From Hydractinia symbiolongicarpus (taxonomy: Eukaryota; Cnidaria; Hydrozoa; Anthoathecata; Hydractiniidae): 64,000 bases of DNA. The notes below the pieces were generated by a model. That model ran no database searches and was not told where the DNA came from. It saw nothing but the letters and a program-made list of their open reading frames with translations. The stretch spans positions 41,747,201 through 41,811,200 of the forward strand of contig NC_079875.1 of the NCBI RefSeq assembly GCF_029227915.1, in the 5' to 3' direction. Below are positions 26,437 through 40,700 of this stretch, piece by piece (position 1 is the stretch's first letter; each line of letters opens with the position of its first letter). Position numbers and translations under genes: made by a program.

Positions 26437-26478
26437 AAACTACAAGTCTCATGCGTTTTAGTGATGAAAAAATAATTT

Positions 26479-26681
26479 AAAAAATCGTTCGGGAAATGAG
26501 TTTACTCCCTGGGTACTTTCTTTGTATACTTTTGACTATACGGACCGAGTCCGGGGTTTACAGGAAATGGCGGGTTTTCGTTTGCCGGCGATTAAACTTC
26601 TTTTATTCAGCGTCTCATCAAAAATGAAAACATTTTTGAAAACTACAAGTCTCATGCGTTTTAGTGGTGAAAAGATAATTT
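26479..26681 (+). repeat. Representative type B satellite monomer (203 bp)
   Basis: This unit directly follows the type A example, so the pair forms a 406 bp dimer. Type B differs at fixed places: GTTCGGGAAATGAG, ACTCCCTGGG, TATACTTTTGACTA, CCGAGTCCGGGGTTTAC, AAATGGCGGG and CTTCTTTTATTCAGC. It lacks the CCAAGCCCGGG hairpin of type A and has TTTTG where A has ATTCG. B-type units follow A-type units in many stretches (for example 8.27-9.65, 10.5-11.3 and 43.7-44.1 kb), which suggests amplification as dimers. Confidence 0.92.
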
Positions 26682-28500
26682 AAAAAATCGTTTTGAAAAT
26701 GAGTTTACTCACAGGGTACTTTCTTTGTATACATTCGACTATACGGGCCAAGCCCGGTATTTACGGGAAATCGAGGGTTTTCGTTTGCCCGCGATTAAAC
26801 CACTTTCATTAAGCGTCTCATCAAAAATGAAAACATTTCTGAAAACTACGAGTCTCATGCGTTTTAGTGGTGAAAAAATAATTTAAAAAATCGTTCGGGA
26901 AATGAGTGTACTCCCTGGGTACTTCCTTTGTATACTTTTGGCTATACGGGCCGAGTCCGGGATTTACGGGAAGTCGCGGGTTTTCGTTTGAGGGCGATTA
27001 AAGTTCTTTTATTCAGCGTCTCATCAAAAATGAAAACATTTTTATAAACTACAAGTCTCATGGGCTTTAGTAGTGAAATAATAATTTAAAAAATCGTTCG
27101 GGAAATGAGTTTACACCCTGATAACTTTCTTTGTATACTTTTAACTATACGGGCTGAGTCCTGGATTTACGGGAAATCGCAGGTTTTTGTTTGCCGGGGA
27201 TTAAACTTCTTTTATTCAGCGTCTCATCAAATATGAAAACATTTTTGAAAACTACAAGTCTCATGCGTTTTAGTGGTGAAAAATAATATAAAAAATCGTT
27301 CGGGAAATAAGTTTACTCCCTGGGTACTTTCTTTGTATACATTCGACTATACGGGCCAAGCCCAGAATTTAAGGGAAATCGCGGGTTTTCGTTTGCCGGC
27401 GATTAAACCACTTTCATTAGGCGTCTCATCAAAAATGAAAACATTTCTGAAAACTACAAGTCTCATGCGTTTTAGTGGTGAAAAGATAATTTAAAAAATC
27501 GTTTTGGAAATGAGTCTACTCACAGGGTACTTTCTTTGTATACATTCGACTATACGGGCCAAGCCCCGGATTTACGGGAAATCGCGGGTTTTCGTTTGCC
27601 GGCAAATAAACCACTTTCATTAAGCGTCTCATCAAAAATAAAAACATTTCTGAAAACTACAAGTCTCATGCGTTTTAGTGGTGAAAAAATAATTTAAAAA
27701 ATCGTTCGGGATATGAGTTTACTCCCTGGGTACTTTCTTTGTATACTTTTGACTATACGGGCCGAGTCCGGGGTTTACGGGAAATGGCGGGTTTTGGTTT
27801 GCCGGCGTTTAAACTTCTTTTATTCAGCGTCTCATCAAAAATGAAAACATTTTTGAAAACTACAAGTCTCGTGCGATTTAGTGGTGAAAAGATAATTTAA
27901 AAAATCGTTTCGGAAATGAGTTTACTCACAGGGTACTTTCTTTGTATACATTCGACTATACGGGCCAAGCCCGGGATTTACGGGAAATCGTGGGTTTTCG
28001 TTTGCCGGCGATTAAACCTCTTTCATTAGGCGTCTCATCAAAAATGAAAACATTTCTGAAAACTACAAGTCTCATGCGTTTTAGTGGTGAAAAGATAATT
28101 TAAAAAATCGTTTTGGAAATGAGTTTACTCACAGGATACTTTCTTTGTATACATTCGACTATGCGGGCCAAGCCCGGGATTTACGGGAAATCGCGGGTTT
28201 TCGTTTGCCGGCGATTAAACCACTTTCATTAAGCGTCTCATCAAAAATAAAAACATTTCTGAAAACTTCAAGTCTCATGCGTTTTAGTGGTGAAAAAATA
28301 ATTTATAAAATCGTTCGGGATATGAGTTTACTCCCTGTGTACTTTCTTTGTATACTTTTGACTATACGGGCCGAGTCCGGGGTTTACGGGAAATGGCGGG
28401 TTTTGGTTTGCCGGCGATTAAACTTCTTTTATTCAGCGTCTCATCCAAAATGAAAACATTTTTGAAAACTACAAGTCTCGTGCGTTTTAGTGGTGAAAAG

Positions 28501-31500
28501 ATAATTTAAAAAATCGTTTCGGAAATGAGTTTACTCACAGGGTACTTTCTTTGTATACATTCGACTATACGGGCCAAGCCCGGGATTTACGGGAAATTGT
28601 GGGATTTCGTTTGCCGGCGATTAAACCTCTTTCATTAAGCGTCTCATCAAAAATGAAAACATTTTTGAAAACTACAAGTCTCATGCGTTTTAGTGGTGAA
28701 AAAATAATTTAAAAAATCGTTCGGGAAATGAGTTTACTCCCTGGGTATCTTCTTGGTATACTTTTGACTATACGGGCCGAGTCTGGGATTTACGGGAAAT
28801 CGCGGGTTTTCGTTTGCCGGCGATTAAACTTCTTTTATTCAGCGTCCCATCAAATATGAAAACATTTTTGAAAACTACAAGTCTCATGCGTTTTAGTGGT
28901 TAAAAATGATATAAAAAATCGTTCGGGAAATGAGTTTACTCCCTGGGTTCTTTCTTTGTATACTTTTGACTATACGGGCCGAGCCCGGGGTTTACGGGAA
29001 ATGGCGGGTTTTCGTTTGCCGGCGATTAAACTTCTTTTATTCAGCATCTCATCAAATATGAAAACATTTTTGAAAACTACAAGTCTCATGCGTTTTAGTG
29101 GTGAAAAATAATATAAAAAATAGTTCGGGAAATGAATTTTCTCCCTGGGTACTTTCTTTGTTAACTTTTGACTATACGGGCCGAGTCCGGGATTTACGGG
29201 AAATCGCGGGTTTTCGTTTGCCGGCGATTAAACTTCTTTTATCCAGCGTCTCATCAAAAATGAAAACATTTTTGAAAACTACAAGTCTCATGCGTTTTAG
29301 TGGTGAAAAAATAATTTAAAAAATCCTTCGGGAATTGAGTTTACTCCCTGGGTACTTTCTTTGTATACTTTTGACTATACGGGCCAAGCCCGGGATTTAC
29401 GGGAAATCGCGGGTTTTCGTTTGCCAGCGATTAAACTTCTTTTATTCAGCGTCTCATCAAAAATGAAAACATTTTTGAAAACTAAAAGTCTTATGCGTTT
29501 TAGTGGTGAAAAGTAATTTAAAAAATCGTTCTGGAAATGAGTTTACTCACAGGGTACTTTCTTTGTATACATTCGACTATACGGGCCAAGCCCGGGATTT
29601 ACGGGAAATCGCGGGTTTTCGTTTGCCGGCGATTAAACCTGTTTCATTAAGCGTCTCATCGAAAATGAAAACATTTTTGAAAACTACAAGTCTCATGCGT
29701 TTTAGTGGTGAAAAAAATAATTTAAAAAATCGTTCGGGAAATGATTTTACTCCCTGGGTACTTTCTTTGTATACATTCGACTATACGGGCCGAGTCCGGG
29801 GTTTACGGGAAATGGCGGGTTTTCGTTTGCCGAGGATTAAACTTCTTTTATTCAGCGTCTCATCAAAAATGAAAACATTTTTGAAAACTACAAGTCTCAT
29901 GCGTTTTAGTGGTGAAAAGATAATTTAAAAAATCGTTTTGGAAATGAGTTTACTCACAGGGTACTTTCTTTGTATACATTCGACTATACGGGCCAAGCCC
30001 GGGATTTACAGGAAATCGCGGGTTTTCGTTTGCCGGCGATTATACCACTTTCATTAAGCGTCTCATCAAAAATGAAAACATTTCTGAAAACTACAGGTCT
30101 CATGCGTTTTAGTGGTGAAAAAATAATTTAAAAAATCGTTCGGAAAATGAATTTACTCCCTGGGTACTTTCTTTGTATACTTTTGACTATACGGGCCGAG
30201 TCCGGGGTTTACGGGAAATGGCGGGTTTTCGTTTGCCGGCAATTAAACTTCTTTTATTCAGCGTCTCAACAAAAATGAAAACATTTTTGAAAACTACAAG
30301 TCTCATGCGTTTTACTGGTGAAAAGATAATTTAAAAAATCGTTTTGGAAATGAGTTTACTCACAGGGTACTTTCTTTGTATACATTCGACTATACGGGCC
30401 AAGCCCGGGATTTACGGGAAATCGCGGGTTTTCGTTTGCCGGCGATTAAACTTCTTTTATCCAGCGTCTCATCAAAAATGAAAACATTTTTGAAAACTAC
30501 AAGTCTCATGCGTTTTAGTGGTGAAAAAATAATTTAAAAAATCGTTCCGGAAATGAGTTTACTCCCTGGGTACTTTCTTTGTATACTTTTGACTATACGG
30601 GCCAAGCCCGGGATTTACGGGAAATCGCGGGTTTTCGTTTGCCGGCGATTAAACTTCTTTTATTCAGCGTCTCATTAAAAATGAAAACATTTTTGAAAAC
30701 TACAAGTCTTATGCGTTTTAGTGGTGAAAAGTAATTTAAAAAATCGTTCTGGAAATAAGTTTACTCACAGGGTACTTTCTTTGTATACATTCGACTATAC
30801 GGGCCAAGCCCAGGATTTACGGGAAATCGCGGGTTTTCGTTTGCCGGCGATTAAACCTCTTTCATTAACCGTCTCATCAAAAATGAAAACAGTTTTGAAA
30901 ACTACAAGTCTCATGCGTTTTAGTGGTGAAAAAATAATTTAAAAAATCGTTAGGGAAATGAGTTTACTCCCTGGGTACTTCCTTTGTATACTTTTGACTA
31001 TACCGGCCGAGTCTGGGATTTACGGGAAATCGTGGGTTTTCGTATGCCGGTGATTAAACTTCTTTTATTCAGCGTCCCATCAAATATGAAAACATTTTTG
31101 AAAACTACAAGTCTCATGCGTTTTAGTGGAGAAAAATAATATAAAAAATCGTTCGGGAAATGAGTTTACTCCCTGGGTACTTTCTTTGTATACTTTTGAC
31201 TATACGGGCCGAGTCCGGGGTTTACGGGAAATGGCGGGTTTTCGTTTGCCGGCGATTAAACTTCTTTTATACAGCGTCTCATCAAATATGACAACATTTT
31301 TGAAAACTACAAGTCTGATGCGTTTTAGTGGTGAAAAGATAATTTAAAAAATCGTTTTGGAAATGAGTTTACTCCCTGGGTACTTTCTTTGTATACATTC
31401 GACTTTACGGGCCAAGCCCGGGATTTACGGGAAATCGCAGGTTTTCGTTTGCCGGCGATTAAACTTCTTTTATTCAGCGTCCCATCAAATATGAAAACAT

Positions 31501-34500
31501 TTTTGAAAACTACAAGTCTCATGCATTTTAGTGGTGAAAAATAATATAAAAAATCGTTCGGGAAATGAGTTTACTCCCTGGTTACTTTCTTTGTATACTT
31601 TTGACTATACTGGCCGAGTCCGGGGTTTACAGGAAATGGCGGGTTTTCGTTTGCCGGCGATTAAACTTCTTTTATTCAGCGTCTCATCAAATATGAAAAC
31701 ATTTTTGAAAACTACAAGTCTCATGCGTTTTAGTGGTGAAAAATAATATAAAAAATCGTTCGGGAAATGAGTTTACTCCCTGGGTACTTTCTTTGTATAC
31801 ATTCGACCATACGGCCCAAGCCCGGGATTTACGGGAAATCGCGGGTTTTTGTTTGCCGGCGATTATACTTCTTTTATTCAGCGTCTCATCAAAAATGAAA
31901 ACATTTTAGAAAACTACAAGTCTTATGCGTTTTAGTGGTGAAGAAATAATTTAAAAAATCGTTCTGGAAATGAGTTTACTCACAGGGTACTTTCTTTGTA
32001 TACATTCGACTATACGGGCCAAGCCCAGGATTTACGGGAAATCGCGGGTTTTCGTTTGCCGGCGATTAAACTTCTTTTATTCAGCGTCTCATCAAAAATG
32101 AAAACATTTTTGAAAACTACAAGTCTTATGCGTTTTAGTGGTGAAAAGTAATTTAAAAAATCGTTCTGGAAATGAGTTTACTCACAGGGTACTTTCTTTG
32201 TATACATTCGACTATACGGGCCAAGCCCAGGATTTACGGGAAATCGCGGGTTTTCGTTTGCCGGCGATTAAACCTCTTTCATTAACCGTCTCATCAAAAA
32301 TGAAAACATTTTTGAAAACTAAAAGTCTCATGCGTTTTAGTGGTGAAAAAATAATTTAAAAAATCGTTAGGGAAATGAGTTTACTCCATGGGTACTTTCT
32401 TTGTATACTTTTGACTATACGGGCCGAGTCTGGGATTTACGGGAAATCGCGGGTTTTCGTATGCCGGCGATTAAATTTCTTTTATTCAGCGTCCCATCAA
32501 ATATGAAAACATTTTTGAAAACTACAAGTCTCATGCGTTTTAGTGGTGAAAAATAATATAAAAAATCGTTCGGGAAATGAGTTTACTCCCTGGGTACTTT
32601 CTTTGTATACTTTTGACTATACGGGCCGAGTGCGGGGTTTACGGGAAATGGCGGGTTTTCGTTTGCCGGCGATTAAACTTCTTTTATACAGCGTCTCATC
32701 AAATATGACAACATTTTTGAAAACTACAAGTCTGATGCGTTTTAGTGGTGAAAAGATAATTTAAAAAATCGTTTTGGAAATGAGTTTACTCCCTGGGTAC
32801 TTCCTTTGTATACATTCGACTTTACGGGCCAAGCCCGGGATTTACGGGAAATCGCGGGTTTTCGTTAGCCGGCGATTAAACCACATTCATTAAGCGTCTC
32901 ATCAAAAATGAAAACATTTCTGAAAACTACAAGTCTCATGTGTTTTAGTGGTGAAAAATAATATAAAAAATCGTTCTGGAAATGAGTTTACTCCCTGGGT
33001 ACTTTCTTTGTATACTTTTCACTATACGGGCTGAGTCCTGGATTTACGGGAAATCGCAGGTTTTCGTTTGCCGGCGATTAAACTTCTTTTATTCAGCGTC
33101 CCATCAAATATGAAAACATTTTTGAAAACTACAAGTCTCATGCGTTTTAGTGGTGAAAAATAATATAAAAAATCGTTCGGGAAATGAGTTTACTCCCTGG
33201 GTACTTTCTTTGTATACTTTTGACTATACGGGCCGAGTCCGGGGTTTACAGGAAATGGCGGGTTTTCGTTTGCCGCCGATTAAACTTCTTTTATTCTGCG
33301 TCTCATCAAATATGAAAACATTTTTGAAAACTACAAGTCTCATGCGTTTTAGTGGTGAAAAATAATATAAAAAATCGTTCGGGAAATGAGTTTACTCCCT
33401 GGGTACTTTCTTTGTATACATTCGACCATACGGCCCAAGCCCGGGATTTACGAGAAATCGCGGGTTTTTGTTTGCCGGCGATTATACTTCTTTTATTCAG
33501 CGTCTCATCAAAAATGAAAACATTTTAGAAAACTACAAGTCTTATGCGTTTTAGTGGTGAAGAAATAACTTAAAAAATCGTTCTGGAAATGAGTTTACTC
33601 ACAGGGTACTTTCTTTGTATACATTCGACTATACGGGCCAAGCAAAGGATTTACGGGAAATCGCGGGTTTTCGTTTGCCGGCGATTTAACCTCTTTCATT
33701 AACCGTCTCATCAAAAATGAAAACATTTTTGAAAACTACAAGTCTCATGCGTTTTAGTGGTGAAAAAATAATTTAAAAAATCGTTAGGGAAATGAGTTTA
33801 CTCCCTGGGTACTTTCTTTGTATACTTTTGACTATACGGGCCGAGTCTGGGATTTACGGGAAATCGCAGGTTTTCGTTTGCCGGAGATTAAACTTCTTTT
33901 ATTCAGCGTCTCATCAAATATGAAAACATTTTTGAAAACTACAAGTCTCATGCGTTTTAGTGGTGAAAAAGAATATAAAAAATCGTTCGGGAAATGAGTT
34001 TACTCCCTGGGTACTTTCTTTGTATACATTCGACCATACGGCCCAAGCCCGGGATTTACGGGAAATCGCGGGTTTTTGTTTGCCGGCGATTATACTTCTT
34101 TTATTCAGCGTCTCATCAAAAATGAAAACATTTTAGAAAACTACAAGTCTTATGCGTTTTAGTGGTGAAGAAATAACTTAAAAAATCGTTCTGGAAATGA
34201 GTTTACTCACAGGGTACTTTCTTTGTATACATTCGACTATACGGGCCAAGCAAAGGATTTACGGGAAATCGCGGTTTTCGTTTGCCGGCGATTTAACCTC
34301 TTTCATTAACCGTCTCATCAAAAATGAAAACATTTTTGAAAACTACAAGTCTCATGCGTTTTAGTGGTGAAAAAATAATTTAAAAAATCGTTAGGGAAAT
34401 GAGTTTACTCCCTGGGTACTTTCTTTGTATACTTTTGACTATACGGGCCGAGTCTGGGATTTACGGGAAATCGCAGGTTTTCGTTTGCCGGCGATTAAAC

Positions 34501-34790
34501 TTCTTTTATTCAGCGTCTCATCAAATATGAAAACATTTTTGAAAACTACAAGTCTCATGCGTTTTAGTGGTGAAAAAGAATATAAAAAATCGTTCGGGAA
34601 ATGAGTTTACTCCCTGGGTACTTTCTTTGTATACATTCGACTATACGGCCCAAGCCCGGGATTTACGGGAAATCGCGGGTTTTCGTTTGCCGGCGATTAA
34701 ACCACTTTCATTCAGCGTCTCATCAAAAATGAAAACATTTTTGAAAATTACAAGTCTCATGCGTTTTAGTGGTGAAAAGATAATTTAAAA
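28501..34790 (+). repeat. Array domain with 1,417 bp and 607-609 bp duplications
   Basis: Units at 30,721-31,400 recur at 32,138-32,820 (offset 1,417 bp, 7 monomers), sharing the variants TCATTAACCGTC, TTTTATACAGCG with AAATATGACAAC, and AAGTCTGATGCG. A 3-monomer block at about 33,374-33,980 is followed in tandem by its copy to about 34,580; both hold the private change AAGCAAAGGATTTACGGG. This domain introduces the GTGAAAAAGAATATAAAA junction that is common up to 48 kb. No gene or non-satellite insertion is seen. Confidence 0.8.
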
Positions 34791-37700
34791 AATCGTTTTG
34801 GAAATGAGTTTACTAACAGGGTACTTTCTTTGTATACATTCGACCATACGGGCCAAGCCCGGGATTTACGGGAAATCGCGGGTTTTCGTTTGCCGGCGAT
34901 TAAACCACTTTCATTAAGCGCCTCATCAAAAATGAAAACATTTTTGAAAACTACAAGTCTCATGCGTTTTAGTGGTGAAAAAATAATTTAAAAAATCGTT
35001 CGGGAAATGAGTTTACTCCCTGGGTACTTTCTCTGCATACATTCGACTATACGAGCCAAGCCCGGGATATACGGGAAATCGCGGGTTTTCGTTTGCCGGC
35101 GATTAAACCACTTTCATTCAGCGTCTCATCAAAAATGAAAAAATTTTTGAAAATTACAAGTCTCATGCGTTTTAGTGGTGAAAAGATAATTTAAAAAATC
35201 GTTTTGGAAATGAGTTTACTCACAGGGTACTTTATTTGTATACATTCGACCATACGGGCCAAGCCCGGGATTTACGGGAAATCGCGGGTTTTCGTTTGCC
35301 GGCGATTAAACCACTTTCATTAAGCGTCTCATCAAAAATGAAAACATTTTTGAAAACTACAAGTCTCATGCGTTTTAGTGGTGAAAAAATAATTTAAAAA
35401 ATCGTTCGGGAAATGAGTTTACTCCCTGGGTACTTTCTTTGTATACTTTTGACTATACGGGCCGAGTCCGGGGTTTACGGGAAATGGCGGGTTTTCCTTT
35501 GCCGGCGATTAAACTTCTTTTATACAGCGTCTCATCAAATATGACAACATTTTTGAAAACTACAAGTCTCATGCGTTTTAGTGGTGAAAAAATAATTTAA
35601 AAAATCGTTCGGGAAATGAGTTTACTCCCTGGGTACTTTCTTTGCATACATTCGACTATACGAGCCAAGCCCGGGATATACGGGAAATCGCGGGTTTTCG
35701 TTTGCCGGCGATTAAACCACTTTCATTCAGCGTCTCATCAAAAATGAAAACATTTTTGAAAATTACAAGTCTCATGCGTTTTAGTGGTGAAAAATAATAT
35801 AAAAAATCGTTCGGGAAATGAGTTTACTCCCTGGGTACTTTCTTTGTATACTTTGGACTATACGGGCCGAGTCCGGGGTTTACGGGAAATGGCGGGTTTT
35901 CGTTTGCCGGCGATTAAACTTCTTTTATTCAGCGTCTCATCAAATATGAAAACATTTTTGAAAACTACAAGTCTCATGCGTTTTAGTGGTGAAAAAGAAT
36001 ATAAAAAATCGTTCGGGAAATGAGTTTACTCCCTGGGTACTTTCTTTGTATACATTCGACTATACGGCCCAAGCCCGGGATTTACGGGAAATCGCGGGTT
36101 TTTGTTTGCCGGCGATTATACTTCTTTTATTCAGCGTCTCATCAAAAATGAAAACATTTTTGAAAACTACAAGTCTTATGCGCTTTAGTGGTGAAGAAAT
36201 AATTTAAAAAATCGTTCTGGATATGAGTTTACTCACAGAGTACTTTCTTTGTATACATTCGACTATACGGGCCAAGCCCGGGATTTACGGGAAATCGCTG
36301 GTTTGCGTTTGCAGGCGATTAAACTTCTTTCATTAACCGTCTCATCAAAAATGAAAACATTTTTGAAAACTACAAGTCTCATGCGTTTTAGTGGTGAAAA
36401 AATAATTTAAAAAATCGTTCTGGATATGAGTTTACTCACAGAGTACTTTCTTTGTATACATTCGACTATACGGGCCAAGCCCGGGATTTACGGGAAATCG
36501 CTGGTTTGCGTTTGCAGGCGATTAAACTTCTTTCATTCACCGTTTCATCAAAAATGAAAACATTTTTGAAAACTACAAGTCTCATGCGTTTTAGTGGTGA
36601 AAAAATAATTTAAAAAATCGTTAGGGAAATGAGTTTACTCCCTGGGTACTTTCTTTGTATACTTTTGACTATACGGGCCGAGTCTGGGATTAACGGGAAA
36701 TCGCGAGTTTTTGTATGCCGGCGATTAAACTTCTTTTATTCAGCGTCCCATCAAATATGAAAACATTTTTGAAAACTACAAGTCTCATGCGTTTTAGTGG
36801 TGAAAAATAATATAAAAAATCGTTCGGGAAATGAGTTCACTCCCTGGGTACTTTCTTTGTATACTTTTGACTATACGGGCCGAGTCCGGGGTTTACGGGA
36901 AATGGCGGGTTTTCGTTTGCCGGCGATTAAACTTCTTTTATACAGCGTCTCATCAAATATGACAACATTTTTGAAAACTACAAGTCTGATGCGTTTTAGT
37001 GGTGAAAAGATAATTTAAAAAATCGTTTTGGAAATGAGTTTACTCCCTGGGTACTTTCTTTGTATACATTCGACTTTACGGGCCAAGCCTGGGATTTACG
37101 GGAAATCGCGGGTTTTCGTTAGCCGGCGATTAAACCACATTCATTAAGCGTCTCATCAAAAATGAAAACATTTCTGAAAACTACAAGTCTCATGCGTTTT
37201 AGTGGTGAAAAATAATATAAAAAATCGTTCGGGAAATGAGTTTACTCCCTGGGTACTTTCTTTGTATACTTTTTACTATACGGGCTGAGTCCTGGATTTA
37301 AGGGAAATCGCAGGTTTTCGTTTGCCGGCGATTAAACTTCTTTTATTCAGCGTCTCATCAAATATGAAAACATTTTTGAAAACTACAAGTCTCATGCGTT
37401 TTAGTGGTGAAAAAGAATATAAAAAATCGTTCGGGAAATGAGTTTACTCCCTGGGTACTTTCTTTGTATACATTCGACTATACGGCCCAAGCCCGGGATT
37501 TACGGGAAATCGCGGGTTTTTGTTTGCCGGCGATTATACTTCTTTTATTCAGCGTCTCATCAAAAATGAAAACATTTTTGAAAACTACAAGTCTTATGCG
37601 TTTTAGTGGTGTAGAAATAATTTAAAAAATCGTTCTGGACATGAGTTTACTCACAGAGTACTTTCTTTGTATACATTCGACTATACGGGCCAAGCCCGGG

Positions 37701-40700
37701 ATTTACGGGAAATCGCTGGTTTGCGTTTGCAGGCGATTAAACTTCTTTTATTCAGCGTTTATCAAAAATGAAAAAAAAATTGAAAACTACAAGTCTTATG
37801 CGTTTTAGTGGTGGAAAAATAATTTAAAAAATCGTTCTGGAAATGAGTTTACTCACAGGGTACTTTCTTTGTATACATTCGACGATACGGGCCAAGCCCG
37901 GGATTTACGGGAAATCGCGGGTTTTCGTTTGCCGGCAATTAAACCACTTTCATCAAGCGCCTCATCAAAAATGAAAACATTTTTGAAAACTACAAGTCTC
38001 ATGCGTTTTAGTGGTGAAAAAATAATTTAAAAAATCGTTCGGGAAATGAGTTTACTCCCTGGGTACTTTCTTTGCATACATTCGACTATACGAGCCAAGC
38101 CCGGGATATACGGGAAATCGCGGGTTTTCGTTTGCCGGCGATTAAACCACTTTCATTCAGCGTCTCATCAAAAATGAAAACATTTTTGAAAATTACAAGT
38201 CTCATGCGTTTTAGTGGTGAAAAGATAATTTAAAAAATCGTTTTGGAAATGAGTTTACTCACAGGGTACTTTCTTTGTATACATTCGACCATACGGGCCA
38301 AGCCCGGGATTTACGGGAAATCGCGGGTTTTCGTTTGCCGGCGATTAAACCACTTTCATTAAGCGTCTCATCAAAAATGAAAACATTTTTGAAAACTACA
38401 AGTCTCATGCGTTTTAGTGGTGAAAAAATAATTTAAAAAATCGTTCGGGAAATGAGTTTACTCCCTGGGTACTTTCTTTGTATACTTTTGACTATACGGG
38501 CCGAGTCCGGGGTTTACGGAAAATGGCGGGCTTTCCTTTGCCGGCGATTAAACTTCTTCTATACAGCGTCTCATCAAATATGACAAAATTTTTGAAAACT
38601 ACAAGTCTCATGCGTTTTAGTGGTGAAAAAATAATTTAAAAAATCGTTCGGGAAATGAGTTTACTCCCTGGGTACTTTCTTTGCATACATTCGACTATAC
38701 GAGCCAAGCCCGGGATATACAGGAAATCGCGGGTTTTCGTTTGCCGGCGATTAAACCACTTTCATTCAGCGTCTCATCAAAATTGAAAACATTTTTGAAA
38801 ATTACAAGTCTCATGCGTTTTAGTGGTGAAAAATAATATAAAAAATCGTTCAGGAAATGAGTTTACTCCCTGGGTACTTTCTTTGTATACTTTGGACTAT
38901 ACGGGCCGAGTCCGGGGTTTACGGGAAATGGCGGGTTTTCGTTTGCCGGCGATTAAACTTCTTTTATTCAGCGTCTCATCAAATATGAAAACATTTTTGA
39001 AAACTACAAGTCTCATGCGTTTTAGTGGTGAAAAAGAATATAAAAAATCGTTCGGGAAATGAGTTTACTCCCTGGGTACTTTCTTTGTATACATTCGACT
39101 ATACGGCCCAAGCCCGGGATTTACGGGAAATCGCGGGTTTTTGTTTGCCGGCGATTATACTTCTTTTATTCAGCGTCTTATCAAAAATGAAAACATTTTT
39201 GAAAACTACAAGTCTTATGCGTTTTAGTGGTGAAGAAATAATTTAAAAAATCGTTCGGGAAATGAGTTTACTCCCTGGGTACTTTCTTTGCATACATTCG
39301 ACTATACGAGCCAAGCCCGGGATATACGGGAAATCGCGGGTTTTCGTTTGCCGGCGATTAAACCACTTTCATTCAGCGTTTATCAAAAATGAAAAAAATT
39401 TTGAAAACTACAAGTCTTATGCGTTTTAGTGGTGGAAAAATAATTTAAAAACGTTCTGGAAATGAGTTTACTCACAGGGTACTTTCTTTGTATACATTCA
39501 ACGATACGGGCCAAGCCCTGGATTTACGGGAAATCACGGGTTTTCGTTTGCCGGCGATTAAACCACTTTCATTCAGCGTCTCATCAAAAATGAAAACATT
39601 TTTAAAAATTACAAGTCTCATGCGTTTTAGTGGTGAAAAGATAATTTAAAAAATCGTTTTGGAAATGAGTTTACTCACAGGGTACTTTCTTTGTATACAT
39701 TCGACCATACGGGCCAAGCCCGGGATTTACGGGAAATCGCGGGTTTTCGTTTGCCGGCGATTAAACCACTTTCATTAAGCGTCTCATCAAAAATGAAAAC
39801 ATTTTTAAAAACTACAAGTCTCATGCGTTTTAGTGGTGAAAAAATAATTTAAAAAATCGTTCGGGAAATGAGTTTACTCCCTGGGTACTTTCTTTGTATA
39901 CTTTTGACTATACGGGCCGAGTCCGGGGTTTACGGGAAATGGCGGGTTTTCGTTTGCCGGCGATTAAACTTCTTTTATACAGTGTCTCATCAAATATGAC
40001 AACATTTTTGAAAACTACAAGTCTCATGCGTTTTAGTGGTGAAAAGATAATTTAAAAAATCGTTTTGGAAATGAGTTTACTCACAGGGTACTTTCTTTGT
40101 ATACATTCGACTATACAGGCCAAGCCCGGGATTTACGGGTATCGCTGGTTTGCGTTTGCAGGCGATTAAACTTCTTTTATTCAGCGTTTATCAAAAATGA
40201 AAAAAATTTTGAAAACTACAAGTCTTATGCGTTTTAGTGGTGGAAAAATAATTTAAAAACGTTCTGGAAATGAGTTTACTCACAGGGTACTTTCTTTGTA
40301 TACATTCGACGATACGGGCCAAGCCCGGGATTTACGGGAAATCACGGGTTTTCGTTTGCCGGCGATTAAACCACTTTCATTCAGCGTCTCATCAAAAATG
40401 AAAACATTTTTAAAAATTACAAGTCTCATGCGTTTTAGTGGTGAAAAGATAATTTAAAAAATCGTTTTGGAAATGAGTTTACTCACAGGGTACTTTCTTT
40501 GTATACATTCGACCATACGGGCCAAGCCCGGGATTTACGGGAAATCGCGGGTTTTCGTTTGCCGGCGATTAAACCACTTTCATTAAGCGTCTCATCAAAA
40601 ATGAAAACATTTTTAAAAACTACAAGTCTCATGCGTTTTAGTGGTGAAAAAATAATTTAAAAAATCGTTCGGGAAATGAGTTTACTCCCTGGGTACTTTC

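Larger units (their letters stand above)
26276..26478 (+). repeat. Representative type A satellite monomer (203 bp)
   Basis: Chosen as a clean example of type A. Diagnostic features are GTTTTGGAAATGAG, ACTCACAGGG, TATACATTCGACTA, CCAAGCCCGGGATTTACGGG, AAATCGCGGG and CCACTTTCATTAAGC. It holds 12 CpG dinucleotides at about 37% G+C by hand count. It also has a perfect 9+9 bp dyad at 26415-26436 and a GC hairpin at 26338-26350. Every SINE copy in this window interrupts a type A unit of this kind, just after CCACTTTCATT. The unit phase, starting at AAAAAATCG, is arbitrary. Confidence 0.93.
16542..28500 (+). repeat. Higher-order domain with offsets of 3,244, 2,841 and 610 bp
   Basis: Units at about 17,150-18,470 recur at 20,400-21,700 (offset 3,244 bp, 16 monomers), including the rare variants GGGGTTAACGGG, TATACGAGCCGAG and GGGGATTTATC. 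A 3-monomer block at 21,247-21,856 is repeated at 21,857-22,466 (610 bp). Units at 18.8-20.4 kb recur at 22.2-23.65 kb, but the second copy lacks one monomer, so the offset drops from 3,448 to 3,245 bp. Units at 24,432 and 25,101 recur at 27,273 (2,841 bp) and 28,145 (3,044 bp). The D-type unit is last seen near 27.1 kb. Confidence 0.8.

Noticed and set aside
31310-31345. Hammerhead ribozyme core in units with AAGTCTGATGCG followed by GTGGTGAAAAG
   Set aside because: CTGATG and GAAA are present in order, but the required CTGANGA core reads CTGATGC and no matching third helix was seen. Most units have CTCATGCG instead.
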